Assembly: GCF_009696605.1 (NCBI RefSeq)
Contig: NZ_VULR01000005.1
Location: 1 to 64,000, forward strand
Direction of reading: 5' to 3'
DNA length: 64,000 bases
Source of the DNA: Anaerosalibacter bizertensis
GTDB taxonomy: Bacteria; Bacillota; Clostridia; Tissierellales; Sporanaerobacteraceae
Shown here: positions 52,570 to 61,637 of the stretch, one piece after another
Layout: every line of letters begins with the position of its first letter
Numbering within the stretch: the first letter of the stretch is position 1
The notes under the pieces: generated by a model
What the model was told of the DNA's origin: nothing
The model's database searches: none
What the model saw: the letters and a program-made list of their open reading frames with translations, nothing else
Position numbers and translations under genes: made by a program

Positions 52570-52815
52570 ATGTGCTATATATATATTCTTGAATGCTCAG
52601 ATAAAACACTGTACACTGGTTGGACTAATAATCTTGAAAAAAGAATAGAAACCCATTCTAAAGGAAAAGGTGCTAAATATACTAGGGCTAGACTTCCTGT
52701 AAAGCTTGTATATTTTGAAAAATATAATGATAAAATATCTGCTCAAAAAAGAGAATATGAAATAAAACAAATGTCTAGAAAAGAAAAACTTAAATTAATA
52801 AATGATATAAGTTAA
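52570..52815 (+). CDS. GIY-YIG nuclease-fold protein (UPF0213/YhbQ type)
   Basis: 81 residues, one GIY-YIG domain: CYIYILECSDKTLYTGWTNN with the catalytic tyrosines, Arg in LEKRIETH, HSKGKGAKYTRARLP and a final Glu in QKREYEIK. GGTGAT lies before the ATG at 52570. Family members have weak or uncharacterised nuclease activity on nucleic acids. Confidence 0.85.
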   Translation: MCYIYILECSDKTLYTGWTNNLEKRIETHSKGKGAKYTRARLPVKLVYFEKYNDKISAQKREYEIKQMSRKEKLKLINDIS

Positions 52816-52828
52816 TTAACTATATCTA

Positions 52829-52871
52829 AATATAAAATATCCTTCAAGATATCTTGAAGGATATTTTATAT
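52829..52871. terminator. Bidirectional terminator, long perfect palindrome
   Basis: Perfect inverted repeat centred near 52850 (CCTTCAAGATATCTTGAAGG extended by A and T flanks). It serves both the GIY-YIG gene and the convergent metal transporter operon. Confidence 0.8.
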
Positions 52872-53987
52872 TCCATTAACTATTTCTTCAGCATTAGATA
52901 TAGCTAAATCCCTACCTTTCTCCGTAACCTTTATTATATCATCTTCTATATAAACTAAATTACTACTATAAAGATTGTTAAATATATCTTTAACAAATTC
53001 CTTATTCCAACCTAAATGCTCATGGATTGTATTTTTACCTAGTTCTTCTCTTTCATCTTCTGCTCCTTCATGGTTTATTACATGCATTAAAAAGGATATT
53101 TGAGCAAAATCATATTTCTGCCTTTTTTTCCTTCTCATTATAGAAAGGAGTCCTCTATCTGGAGCAAAGAAAAATATTAGTAAAAACACTACTCCTACCA
53201 TTACAGCCATCATACCTGCAATAGCTACATCAAAGATTCTAGCTGTCCAATAGCCTAAAATAACTGAAATTGTTCCAATTATACCACTTAAAAATATCAT
53301 ATCTTTTAAATCATCTGTCAAAAGATAAGCAGCTGTAGGAGGCCCAACCATAAACGCTACTACCAGTATTGCTCCTACTGCATCAAAGGCACCTACTGCA
53401 GTAAGTGACACTAAAGTCATAAGAGAATAATGCATAATACCTGGTGATATTCCTAAAACCATTGCCAAACCAGGATCAAAAGTAGATATCTTTAATTCTT
53501 TGTAAAATAATGATACATATATAATATTTATAATTAATATTGTACCCATAACATAAAGTGAACTAGGTCCAATATCTACTCCATTGACTACAAATCTATT
53601 AAAAGGAGCAAATGCTATCTCACCTAATAAAACAGAATCTGTATCTAAATGTACATCTCCTGCATACAAACTTATGAGTATTACTCCAATACTAAAAAGT
53701 AAAGGGAATATAAGCCCTATAGAAGAATCTTCACTTACCAATTTAGTTTTATTAATAGATTCTACTAAAAAAACTGTCAAAGTTCCTGTTAAAGCTGCTC
53801 CTATTACAAGTAATGGGGAGTTTAAATCATGGGTTATAAAAAATGCTACTACAATTCCAAAAAGGATAGTATGGCCTATAGCATCAGCCATCATAGCCAT
53901 TTTTCTCAATATGAGAAATACACCCAATGTGGAACATGCTAAAGCTACGACTATTGCAATAAGTTGTATTTCTATTTGAACATTCAT
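52866..53987 (-). CDS. Zn/Mn-type ABC transporter permease with C-terminal winged-helix extension
   Basis: 373 residues. Residues 1-265 are a ZnuB/TroD-like permease (about nine helices; GHTILFGIVVAF, AVGAFDAVGAILVVAFMVGPPTAAY). After FFAPDRGLLSIMRRKK comes a cytosolic domain of roughly 90 residues whose pattern (FLMHVINHEG, TIHEHLGWNKEFVKDIFNNLYSSNLVYIED, then IKVTEKGRDLA) looks like a winged helix. Overlaps the other permease gene by ATGA. Standard permeases lack such a tail; chlamydial YtgCR is a known permease-repressor fusion. Confidence 0.85.
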   Translation of the reverse strand: MNVQIEIQLIAIVVALACSTLGVFLILRKMAMMADAIGHTILFGIVVAFFITHDLNSPLLVIGAALTGTLTVFLVESINKTKLVSEDSSIGLIFPLLFSIGVILISLYAGDVHLDTDSVLLGEIAFAPFNRFVVNGVDIGPSSLYVMGTILIINIIYVSLFYKELKISTFDPGLAMVLGISPGIMHYSLMTLVSLTAVGAFDAVGAILVVAFMVGPPTAAYLLTDDLKDMIFLSGIIGTISVILGYWTARIFDVAIAGMMAVMVGVVFLLIFFFAPDRGLLSIMRRKKRQKYDFAQISFLMHVINHEGAEDEREELGKNTIHEHLGWNKEFVKDIFNNLYSSNLVYIEDDIIKVTEKGRDLAISNAEEIVNGI

Positions 53988-55108
53988 TCTCCTAACCCCC
54001 CTCTAAAGTCTTCTATTTCATTTATGCCTTTTTCTGTTATATACCATTTTTTATCCTTTACTTTGACTAAATCCAATGTCTCAAGGTTTTCTAATTCTTT
54101 TTCCAGAGTATTTATAGGAAAGTTAAAATCTCCTTTAGATATAGATAGATCTTCTAAACTATATCCTTGAGTTCCATTGCCTTCTGTACTTAAATTATAG
54201 ATATTATTCAATATTATATTTCTATTTAATCTTTTTTTATTCTTTTTATCTCTCATACGTCTCCATATAATTCCTCTACCTGGTGCAATAAATAAGGATA
54301 TAATTGATATAGCACTTATAATAACTACTATTACAGGCCCTGTAGGTAGGTTTCTTGTAGAGGAGCTTATTATAGTACCTATTACCCCTGATAATCCACC
54401 AAAAACTGAAGATAGTATTACCATAACACTTAACTTATCAGTCCATTGTCTTGCTGCAACAGCAGGTGCTATGATCATAGCACTCATAAGGACTACTCCT
54501 ACTGTTTGAAGTCCTGTAACTATTGCTATTACTATTAGAGTAGTAAGGATTAAATCCAATTTTTCTTTAGGAAATCCAGAAACTTGACAAAACTCCGGGT
54601 CAAAAGAAAGCAATTTAAATTCTTTCCATAACAATGCAACTATGATTATAATTGCTCCTCCAACTATACTCATTACTATAACATCACGTTTTAAAAGGGT
54701 TGAAGCCTGACCGAACAAAAAGCCTTCTAGTCCTGCTTGATTAGAATCTGGTATCTTTTGTATATATGTTAGTATGACTAGACCTAATCCAAAAAACACC
54801 GATAACATCATTCCTAAGGCACTATCATACTTTACCCTACTATGCTTTATTATAATATTAACTATATATATAGAAAGCCATCCAGATATAAATGCGCCTA
54901 ATAGGAGCCATTCTATATTTTTAGAGCCTGTTAAAAGGAATGCTATACCTATACCTGGCAACGCTGCATGGGATACTGCATCTCCTACAAGACTTTGCTT
55001 TCTCAAAACTGCATAAGTTCCTATAACACCACTCATTGCTCCAAGTAAAGCAGAACCTAAGGCTACAGTCCTAAGTGTATAATCTGAGAATATATTTATT
55101 AAACTCAC
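53984..55108 (-). CDS. Zn/Mn-type ABC transporter permease with C-terminal winged-helix extension
   Basis: 374 residues, the second permease of the same transporter (TroC-like): GDAVSHAALPGIGIAFLLTG near the N-terminus, VGVVLMSAMIIAPAVAARQ, then FIAPGRGIIWRRMRDKK. The C-terminal 90 residues again resemble a winged helix, with IILNNIYNL, SLEDLSISKGDFNFPINTLEKELENLETLDLVKV and WYITEKGINEIE. It is the DtxR-like side of the fusion known from YtgCR-type proteins, though the helix-turn-helix is only weakly matched here. Confidence 0.85.
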   Translation of the reverse strand: MSLINIFSDYTLRTVALGSALLGAMSGVIGTYAVLRKQSLVGDAVSHAALPGIGIAFLLTGSKNIEWLLLGAFISGWLSIYIVNIIIKHSRVKYDSALGMMLSVFFGLGLVILTYIQKIPDSNQAGLEGFLFGQASTLLKRDVIVMSIVGGAIIIIVALLWKEFKLLSFDPEFCQVSGFPKEKLDLILTTLIVIAIVTGLQTVGVVLMSAMIIAPAVAARQWTDKLSVMVILSSVFGGLSGVIGTIISSSTRNLPTGPVIVVIISAISIISLFIAPGRGIIWRRMRDKKNKKRLNRNIILNNIYNLSTEGNGTQGYSLEDLSISKGDFNFPINTLEKELENLETLDLVKVKDKKWYITEKGINEIEDFRGGLGE

Positions 55109-55124
55109 AATATCATCTCCATTT

Positions 55125-55853
55125 CTAGCTAAATAATTTGTCTACTTTACTTTTATATGCTTTCATTAAATTTTCTTCGTTAAATACTTTTTCAACTGGT
55201 CCACTAGCTATTATTACTTTATTTAGAAGGGTAACCCAATCAAAATATTCTTCTACGGTTTGTAAATCATGGTGAACTACAACAACAGTTTTCCCTATAC
55301 TACGTAATTCTCTCAATAAACTTATTATAGCTCTTTCAGTTTTAGCATCTACTCCTTGAAAAGGTTCATCCATAAAATAAATATCAGCATTTTGAACAAG
55401 AGCTCTAGCTAGAAATACTCTCTGCTGCTGTCCTCCTGAAAGTTGGCTTATTTGTCTATCTGCAAATGGAAGCATATCTACTTTTTCTAGGGCCCTTATA
55501 GCTATTTCTTTTTCTTTTTTTCCTGGCCTTTTAAACCATCCTAACTCTCCATAAGTTCCCATTGTAACAACATCTAATACATTAGTAGGAAAATCCCAAT
55601 CTACACTGCCTCTTTGAGGTACATAACCTATGTTTTTTCTTTGTTTCTCATAAACTTCTCCCCAAAATCTAGTCTCTCCTGTAACGGGTTTTATCATATT
55701 GAGCATAGTTTTTATAAGTGTAGATTTTCCCGCTCCATTAGGACCAACTATTGCCATAAGAACCCCACTAGGTATTTCTAAATCTATATCCCATAATACT
55801 GGTTTTTTATGATAAGCTACAGTTAAATCATTTACTGCTACTGCATATTCCAT
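55125..55853 (-). CDS. Zn/Mn-type ABC transporter ATP-binding protein
   Basis: 242 residues: Walker [15 protein letters not shown]-loop [21 protein letters not shown] (the WDFP segment is typical of manganese, iron and zinc importers), signature [15 protein letters not shown], Walker [12 protein letters not shown] and switch [12 protein letters not shown]. Lies 16 nt upstream of the TroC-like permease gene. Confidence 0.93.
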   Translation of the reverse strand: MEYAVAVNDLTVAYHKKPVLWDIDLEIPSGVLMAIVGPNGAGKSTLIKTMLNMIKPVTGETRFWGEVYEKQRKNIGYVPQRGSVDWDFPTNVLDVVTMGTYGELGWFKRPGKKEKEIAIRALEKVDMLPFADRQISQLSGGQQQRVFLARALVQNADIYFMDEPFQGVDAKTERAIISLLRELRSIGKTVVVVHHDLQTVEEYFDWVTLLNKVIIASGPVEKVFNEENLMKAYKSKVDKLFS

Positions 55854-55854
55854 A

Positions 55855-56796
55855 TTATTTCACTCCTTTAATTAAAGCATCTACAATAGTATCTACGTTA
55901 TATTTTACAGTACCTATATAAGTACCTTCTTCTGTACCTGGATTTCCTAGGGAGTCTGAATACAACTCTCCACCTATTTCCACATTAAATCCTCTATTAT
56001 GGACTGCTGCCTGTAATGCCTCAATATTCTTTGTTGGAACAGATGATTCAACAAATATTGCTGGTATCTTTCTTTCAGCTATAAAATCGGCTAATTCTTT
56101 TACATCTAGTGTTCCTGCTTCAGCAACAGTACTTATACCCTGTAATCCTTCGACTTGAAAACCATAAGCATTTCCAAAATAACTAAAAGCATCATGGGCT
56201 GTTATAAGGACCCTTTGTTCATCTGGAATTTCTTTGGCCCTATCTTTTATATATTTATCTAGTTCTTCAAGTTCTTTTTTATATTCTTCTCCATTAGATA
56301 TATAAAAATCTTTATTTTCACTATCTAATTCAATCAAACTATCCATTATTACATCTACTACTTCTGTCCAAAGTTTTACATCGAACCATATATGTGGATC
56401 ATAATTCCCTTCAAATTCAGAGGATTGTATTAACTTCGAGCTGTCAATTATATCACCAGGAGCTATAGTCTTTACATCAATCTGGCCTAATTTCTCAAAT
56501 ATATCTGACATCTTCCCTTCAAGATGGATTCCATTGAATATTATAAGATCAGCATTCATCATCTTTTCAACATCTCCAGCACTTGCCTTATAAAGATGAG
56601 GATCAATACCTGGCCCCATTAATGACTCTACCTCTACCTTATCTCCACCTATATTTCTAACAGCATCTTCTAATATTGTAGTAGTTGTTACTACATTTAA
56701 TTTTTCTGGATCTTTTTGTATTTTTTTATTGCTTCCGTAACTGGCTATACTTGTAAAAATAATTATCATTATCAATAGTAAAATCCACTTTTTCAA
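55855..56796 (-). CDS. Zn/Mn-binding ABC transporter substrate-binding protein (TroA/ZnuA type)
   Basis: About 313 residues with a hydrophobic signal segment ([18 protein letters not shown]) and no clear lipobox Cys. Metal ligands fit the A-1 cluster: His in GPGIDPHLY, His in FNGIHLEG-like strand or DPHIWFD, and Asp or Glu in the C-terminal half ([20 protein letters not shown]). The frame is open to 56826, but TAGGAGGGAT fits the TTG at 56796. First gene of the four-gene transporter operon. Confidence 0.88.
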   Translation of the reverse strand: MKKWILLLIMIIIFTSIASYGSNKKIQKDPEKLNVVTTTTILEDAVRNIGGDKVEVESLMGPGIDPHLYKASAGDVEKMMNADLIIFNGIHLEGKMSDIFEKLGQIDVKTIAPGDIIDSSKLIQSSEFEGNYDPHIWFDVKLWTEVVDVIMDSLIELDSENKDFYISNGEEYKKELEELDKYIKDRAKEIPDEQRVLITAHDAFSYFGNAYGFQVEGLQGISTVAEAGTLDVKELADFIAERKIPAIFVESSVPTKNIEALQAAVHNRGFNVEIGGELYSDSLGNPGTEEGTYIGTVKYNVDTIVDALIKGVK

Positions 56797-56903
56797 TAAA
56801 ATCCCTCCTATATCTAATATATACATTATTACTCCGAATTATTTAACAATAAATATTCTGCTAACTCTACTATAATATACATACCCATAAAATTATATTT
56901 TCC

Positions 56904-56940
56904 ACAAAAAATACCCTTCAAACTCTTTGAAGGGTGTTTT
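56904..56940 (-). terminator. Terminator after the MATE gene
   Basis: ACCCTTCAAA and TTTGAAGGGT (56911-56920 with 56924-56933) with flanking A and T runs, directly after the stop at 56941. Confidence 0.85.
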
Positions 56941-58290
56941 TTATTCTCCTATTTTTTTAAGTATGGTTATAAACCAAATTGTAAGTACTATTCCTTTAAA
57001 TACACTACTCATACTAATACTCCACCATACCCCTTTTAAACCTAAGGAAGTATGGGATGATAGTATTATAGAGGCTGGTATTCGAAGGCCATTGAATACT
57101 ATACCTACTACTGAAGGTGGAATTGTTTTTCCTAATCCATTAAATGCTCCCCCAGTAGCTATTTCTATAGTCATAAATAATTGGGATAGTCCCAGTATTC
57201 TCAAATATATTATTCCTTCCCTTATGGCTTCTTCATCATTTGGAATAAATAATCTAAATATAGGCCTTGCTCCAAATATAAGTAAACAAGTAGCAAATAC
57301 ACCTATTACTCCTACTATAAACATGCCTTTCCTATAACCTTCATGTATTCTATCCCATTCTTCAGCTCCATAGTTCTGGCCTACAAAGGCACTTAAGGCA
57401 GTAGAAAAACCTCCTGCGGTAAGCCATGAAATTGATTCTATCTGTGAACCTACCTTTTGGACTGCTATTGGAGTAGGACCCCACTGTGCTATTACTTTTG
57501 CTATAACCATGGCAATCATTGCAAATAGTCCATTTTGCAATGAGGCTGGGAATCCTAGCTTAAATATTTTTTTAATATAGTTTTTATCTGGAATTTGAAA
57601 TATATTAAACCCACAAAATAAACTTAATTTATCTCGACTTATTTTAACAAATATAATGGTAGCTATAAACTGAGAGATTATTGTAGCTAATGCCGCCCCT
57701 TTTATACCCATTTTAGGAAAAGGACCAAGTCCTAAAATCATCATGGGATCAAGAACTACATTTAAACCTAAACCAATTGCATTTATTAGAAATGGAGTAG
57801 TACTATTTCCTGAACCATTAAAAATCCCTGAAAAAACTGGATTTAAAAAATAAAATACCATTCCAAAAGATACTATAAACAAATAATCTGTAGCCATTTT
57901 TACTACTTGGCTATCTCCCAAATCAAAAAAACTTATAAGTTTATGCCTAAATAATATAAGAAATAAAGAGTATATTAATCCAATAATTATATCCAGCTGT
58001 ATAGTATGGAAAACATAATTTCTAGCACTATCCATATCATCCCTACCATAAGATTGAGCAACTCCTACCTCTGCTCCTATTTTAGGTATCAAAAATAGGG
58101 CTGAGCCAAACCAAGTAAAAAAACCAGCAGTTCCTGCTGCTGCAACTGCATTTGTACTTACTCTACCTAGCCATATCATATCCATCATATTATAAGCCAT
58201 TTGTACAAAAGAAGTAGCCATAATAGGTATTGCTAATTTTACTAATGTTTTAGTTATATTTCCTTGTGTAAGCTTAATATCTCTCTCCAT
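56941..58290 (-). CDS. MATE-family efflux transporter
   Basis: 449 residues with twelve hydrophobic segments in two pseudo-repeats. N-terminal motifs: LVKLAIPIMATSFVQMAYNMMDMIWLGRV; second half: LGFPASLQNGLFAMIAMVIAKVIAQWG and ALSAFVGQNYGAEEWDRI. Na+- or H+-driven drug or metabolite exporter of the NorM/DinF class; no regulator is adjacent, so the cargo is unknown. GGGGGAAG precedes the ATG. Confidence 0.9.
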   Translation of the reverse strand: MERDIKLTQGNITKTLVKLAIPIMATSFVQMAYNMMDMIWLGRVSTNAVAAAGTAGFFTWFGSALFLIPKIGAEVGVAQSYGRDDMDSARNYVFHTIQLDIIIGLIYSLFLILFRHKLISFFDLGDSQVVKMATDYLFIVSFGMVFYFLNPVFSGIFNGSGNSTTPFLINAIGLGLNVVLDPMMILGLGPFPKMGIKGAALATIISQFIATIIFVKISRDKLSLFCGFNIFQIPDKNYIKKIFKLGFPASLQNGLFAMIAMVIAKVIAQWGPTPIAVQKVGSQIESISWLTAGGFSTALSAFVGQNYGAEEWDRIHEGYRKGMFIVGVIGVFATCLLIFGARPIFRLFIPNDEEAIREGIIYLRILGLSQLFMTIEIATGGAFNGLGKTIPPSVVGIVFNGLRIPASIILSSHTSLGLKGVWWSISMSSVFKGIVLTIWFITILKKIGE

Positions 58291-58356
58291 ATTCTTCCCC
58301 CTATTCTATTATGTTTTAATAATATTATTTCGCTTCACTAAACAATTCTATACTAT

Positions 58357-58395
58357 AAAAAAATATCCTTCAAGACATCTGAAAGATATTTTTTA
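58357..58395 (-). terminator. Terminator after the DUF5714 gene
   Basis: AAAATATC with GATATTTT plus inner paired TTCA and TGAA, followed by T residues on the minus strand. Confidence 0.7.
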
Positions 58396-58409
58396 TAATA
58401 AATACTGAT

Positions 58410-59141
58410 TTAATTGGCAGTATTGAATAAACAATCTTTTCCTAAACATTGTTTATTCATATTGGAAAATGTGCAAATTATATCATAATTTTTATAGTCG
58501 TACATATTTAGATTAAAATGTTCTTCTACAAAAATCACTGCTTCTTTAATAGCTATAAAGCTATCTCTCTTGCAACAACGTGGTCCTCCTAATTTCCCAA
58601 TAGATATCAAAGCCCTACCAGTCATTTCATTGGCTAATCCCCAGCCCTTTTTAGATAGAGGGGTTGATTCTGTAATAATACTTATAAATATACCTGTACC
58701 TACTGCTGCACCACAACTTCCATAAAAACCACAAAATCCTCCAGGAACTTTTTTTGCTCTTTCTCTAGCAATTTTCAATTTCTCATTTTTAATATCCCTT
58801 TCTCCCTTTAGATTATAAAAGGAACTTATTAATACTGCAGGTACTAAGTAATGATGTTCTGGTCCATGCATATTTATTCTATGATGTTTCATAATTTCAT
58901 TTGCCATTTCTATAGGATTTGTTTTATCTGTAGACTTACAATATTCTTCAATAACATCTATTGCACTTGCACTATGGCACTTATCACAAATATAATGTCC
59001 ATTTTTGCATACTACATTTGTTCTAAACTTATTATGACAATAAACACATTCTTGCTCTTTATAATTTTGGCTATATAATAACTCACTCCCACATAGCATG
59101 CAATTTTGCCTATGTTCATTGACTAAGCCTTTTTTCTGCAT
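58410..59141 (-). CDS. DUF5714 cysteine-rich protein
   Basis: 243 residues. The N-terminus has two zinc-ribbon-like pairs (CMLCGSELLY, ECVYCHNKF), then CKNGHYICDKCH. The body carries MHGPEHHYLVPAVLISSFYNL, GGFCGFYGSCGAAVGTGIF, GGPRCCKRDSF and a C-terminal CLGKDC. This many conserved Cys and His residues suggests a metal or Fe-S cofactor. The family is common in anaerobes, often beside radical-SAM or methyltransferase genes, which are absent here. Function unknown. Confidence 0.75.
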   Translation of the reverse strand: MQKKGLVNEHRQNCMLCGSELLYSQNYKEQECVYCHNKFRTNVVCKNGHYICDKCHSASAIDVIEEYCKSTDKTNPIEMANEIMKHHRINMHGPEHHYLVPAVLISSFYNLKGERDIKNEKLKIARERAKKVPGGFCGFYGSCGAAVGTGIFISIITESTPLSKKGWGLANEMTGRALISIGKLGGPRCCKRDSFIAIKEAVIFVEEHFNLNMYDYKNYDIICTFSNMNKQCLGKDCLFNTAN

Positions 59142-59171
59142 CAGTAAATCATCCTCTCTACCTTAAAAATA

Positions 59172-59903
59172 TTAAATATCTATTATATCTACATCTGGAT
59201 TTAATTTATATATTAAATCTTTCCTTTCTACTATTATTAAAACTTTTTCATATAATTCTTCGTCTACTTTTATAACTTTTAATAGGTCCTTATTAGGATT
59301 TATTGCTACAGGATTTCCTACCATTCTAAGCATAGATAAATCTCCTACAGTGTCTCCATAAGAATAACTTAAATCCAAATTTACATCATATTTATTGACA
59401 AACTCATCTATAGTTCTCTGTTTATTATAAGAATCCCACATCCTTATGATTTCACCAGTAAAATTATTCTTTTCATCTACTACATATTCACTTCCTCTAT
59501 ACTCAGTTACTCCATATTTTTCAGCCATTTTTTCTACTAAGAAATCAGGACTACCAGATATAAAAAATACCTTATGCCCCATTTTTTTGTGCCATTCTAT
59601 TCTAGATCTTGTATACTTATAGACCTTATCTCCATTTAATTTTATTACTTGGTTAGCTATAAAACTTATATAATCCTTATTTATTCCCTTAAGTTCTCTA
59701 ACATAATAATCAGCAAGTTCTTCTAAATAATCCTCAAAGTCTCCATATCTTTTTTCCCATTCAGAATAAGTATGTTTTACATGATTGTGCCATATTGCTG
59801 GATCTATAACTTCATATTTAATCAACTTTTTAAAATGTTGTATCATTAGAGAATTTCTATAAAGTGTGCCATCTATATCAAAAAAAGCAGCTATATTTCC
59901 CAT
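59172..59903 (-). CDS. HAD-IB family phosphatase
   Basis: 243 residues: DxDGT nucleophile motif (FFDIDGTLY), a helical cap, ISGSPDFLVEKMAEKYG (motif II region) and YGDTVGDLSMLRMVGNPVAINPN with the metal-binding Asp residues. The pattern is that of SerB-like or lipid/phosphate monoester phosphatases. Substrate unknown. Ribosome site GAGGTGA. Confidence 0.86.
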   Translation of the reverse strand: MGNIAAFFDIDGTLYRNSLMIQHFKKLIKYEVIDPAIWHNHVKHTYSEWEKRYGDFEDYLEELADYYVRELKGINKDYISFIANQVIKLNGDKVYKYTRSRIEWHKKMGHKVFFISGSPDFLVEKMAEKYGVTEYRGSEYVVDEKNNFTGEIIRMWDSYNKQRTIDEFVNKYDVNLDLSYSYGDTVGDLSMLRMVGNPVAINPNKDLLKVIKVDEELYEKVLIIVERKDLIYKLNPDVDIIDI

Positions 59904-59921
59904 AAAATCACCTCAACAATT

Positions 59922-60269
59922 TTATTTCTTTTTAAAATACATTTCATTACAATATTCTTTTTCCCTAAATTCTATATAATAATCACTATAGTCCATTTCA
60001 AAATTAACTATAGATGATTGGAGATCTATATTATTCAACAGATGAATAGTACAAACTTCATCTCCTTCTTTCTTTGAAAAACGTATTATAGCACTCCTAA
60101 CTTGAGAAAATTGGAATCTTTTTTTAATATAATTTGGAAGTCCTTCAATATACAAATTTAAAATTCTCATATCAATAGGGATAAACAAATCTATATCATC
60201 ATTTTCTTCTCTCAATACTCTTATCTCAAAATCACTTATCAATAGAAGATTTCCATTTTCATATTTCAT
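59922..60269 (-). CDS. Hypothetical protein (115 aa)
   Basis: Mostly beta-strand-like and charged, no membrane segment; AAGAGGTG precedes the ATG. Segments include LLLISDFEIRVLREENDD and IVNFEMDYSDYYIEFREKEY. It is encoded 18 nt before the HAD gene, so it is likely co-transcribed. No family recognised. Confidence 0.55.
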   Translation of the reverse strand: MKYENGNLLLISDFEIRVLREENDDIDLFIPIDMRILNLYIEGLPNYIKKRFQFSQVRSAIIRFSKKEGDEVCTIHLLNNIDLQSSIVNFEMDYSDYYIEFREKEYCNEMYFKKK

Positions 60270-60300
60270 GTCATTGCACCTCTTATTTAACTTTATTGAA

Positions 60301-60342
60301 TTTTATAAAAAGACCTGAAGAGTATACTCTCCAGGTCTTTTA
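60301..60342. terminator. Bidirectional terminator between the cold-shock gene and the 115-aa gene
   Basis: AAAGACCTG and CAGGTCTTT (60309-60317 with 60332-60340) with inner AGAGTATACTCT palindrome, flanked by T and A runs. Confidence 0.75.
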
Positions 60343-60367
60343 TGGTTTTCATTTAGATTCGTCTATA

Positions 60368-60568
60368 TTAAATAATAGTTACGTTCGCTGCTTGTGGTCC
60401 TTTTTGTCCTTCAACGATTTCAAATTCAACTTCTTGGTCTTCTTCTAATGTTTTGAAACCTTCTTTGTTGATTTGAGAGAAGTGAACAAAAACATCATTT
60501 CCATCTTCTGCTGTGATAAATCCAAATCCTTTTTCTGCATTAAACCATTTAACTGTACCTTTAGTCAT
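60368..60568 (-). CDS. Cold-shock protein (CspA family)
   Basis: 66 residues, single cold-shock domain with the RNP-1 and RNP-2 motifs [10 protein letters not shown] and [12 protein letters not shown] chaperone and transcription antiterminator. TGGAGG lies before the ATG at 60568. Upstream, 60569-60827 holds no gene, which fits the long regulated 5' leader of cold-shock genes. Confidence 0.93.
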   Translation of the reverse strand: MTKGTVKWFNAEKGFGFITAEDGNDVFVHFSQINKEGFKTLEEDQEVEFEIVEGQKGPQAANVTII

Positions 60569-60827
60569 GTAAAAAACCTCCAAAAATTTTATTCCTTTAA
60601 TTCCCCATGAAGCAATTTATGTATAAAAATCTCCGAAATTATCATATTCAGTAAAGTATAGATGTCAAAGATGTTAAAAAAATAATTTCATCATGAATTT
60701 TTAAAACAAAATATCCCTTGTGAATTAAAGCTAACTTATTATACCATTATATTTAAAACTTTGCAACCACATTTTTAAAATATATTTTTTTATTTTTAAT
60801 CTCTAATGTATTTATACTTTACCTACT

Positions 60828-61436
60828 TTATAAATGTGAAGTATCGGCATATATTGGTATCTTTATATCTTCTCCATCTATTTCTATTAAACTTAAACTA
60901 GTATTTCTAATATGTGGTGTTTCCCATAGCTTTTCTATGGGGCGATTTTCAAAATATGCCATAATAACCCTTGCAGTTACACCATGAGTTACAATTAAAA
61001 CATTTTGATATTTACCATCATCAATTATTTTGTTTATTATAGAAATTGCTCTTTCTTGAAGCTGAAAAAAAGTTTCTCCACCATTAGCATTAGGTTTATA
61101 TAGATGAGGTGTGTTTTGATATGCATAATATTCTTCAGGATATAACTTTTCAACATCTTGCAAAGTATTTCCTTCCCATTTTCCTGTGTGTATTTCTCTA
61201 AGATCATCCTCTGGTTTTATCTCTATATTTCTTCCTCTAGTAATAATCTTTGATGTCTCTATAGCTCTCATACTTGAACTAGAAAAAATCATATCTAAAT
61301 CAACAGTTTTTAGTCTTTCTCCCAATAATGCTGCTCCTTCTCTACCTTTTGAAGTAAGGTTTGAATTCTTCCAACCCTGCAATCTTTTTTCTAAATTCCA
61401 TTCAGTTTGTCCATGTCTTGTTAGATATATTTTCAC
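60828..61436 (-). CDS. Histidine phosphatase family protein (phosphoglycerate-mutase-like)
   Basis: 202 residues. The phospho-His motif LTRHGQTEWN is at the N-terminus; the second catalytic His is in VTHGVTARVIMAYF. The frame is open to 61466, but GAAAGGAGA fits the GTG at 61436, which places LTRHG at residue 5 as usual. CobC-type phosphatases and phosphoserine phosphatases share this sequence pattern, so the substrate is open. Confidence 0.87.
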   Translation of the reverse strand: MKIYLTRHGQTEWNLEKRLQGWKNSNLTSKGREGAALLGERLKTVDLDMIFSSSSMRAIETSKIITRGRNIEIKPEDDLREIHTGKWEGNTLQDVEKLYPEEYYAYQNTPHLYKPNANGGETFFQLQERAISIINKIIDDGKYQNVLIVTHGVTARVIMAYFENRPIEKLWETPHIRNTSLSLIEIDGEDIKIPIYADTSHL

Positions 61437-61602
61437 TGATATTCTCCTTTCAGATAATTTCCCCAATTACTATTAGTTTTTCTTTATCAGATAATATGAA
61501 AATATCTAATTTATAGAAATCAATTAATATAATTTTATCATAGAAAAAAACTCTTGTATATTATTTTGAAATTTTTATTATATTATCATAATCCTACATA
61601 AA

Positions 61603-61637
61603 AATTAAAGCCTTTCATGCCAAAAGGCTGAAAGGCT
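61603..61637 (-). terminator. Terminator at the end of the cysteine desulfidase gene
   Basis: AGCCTTTCA (61609-61617) pairs with TGAAAGGCT (61629-61637), overlapping the stop codon, with TTAATTTTTATG after it on the minus strand. Confidence 0.7.
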
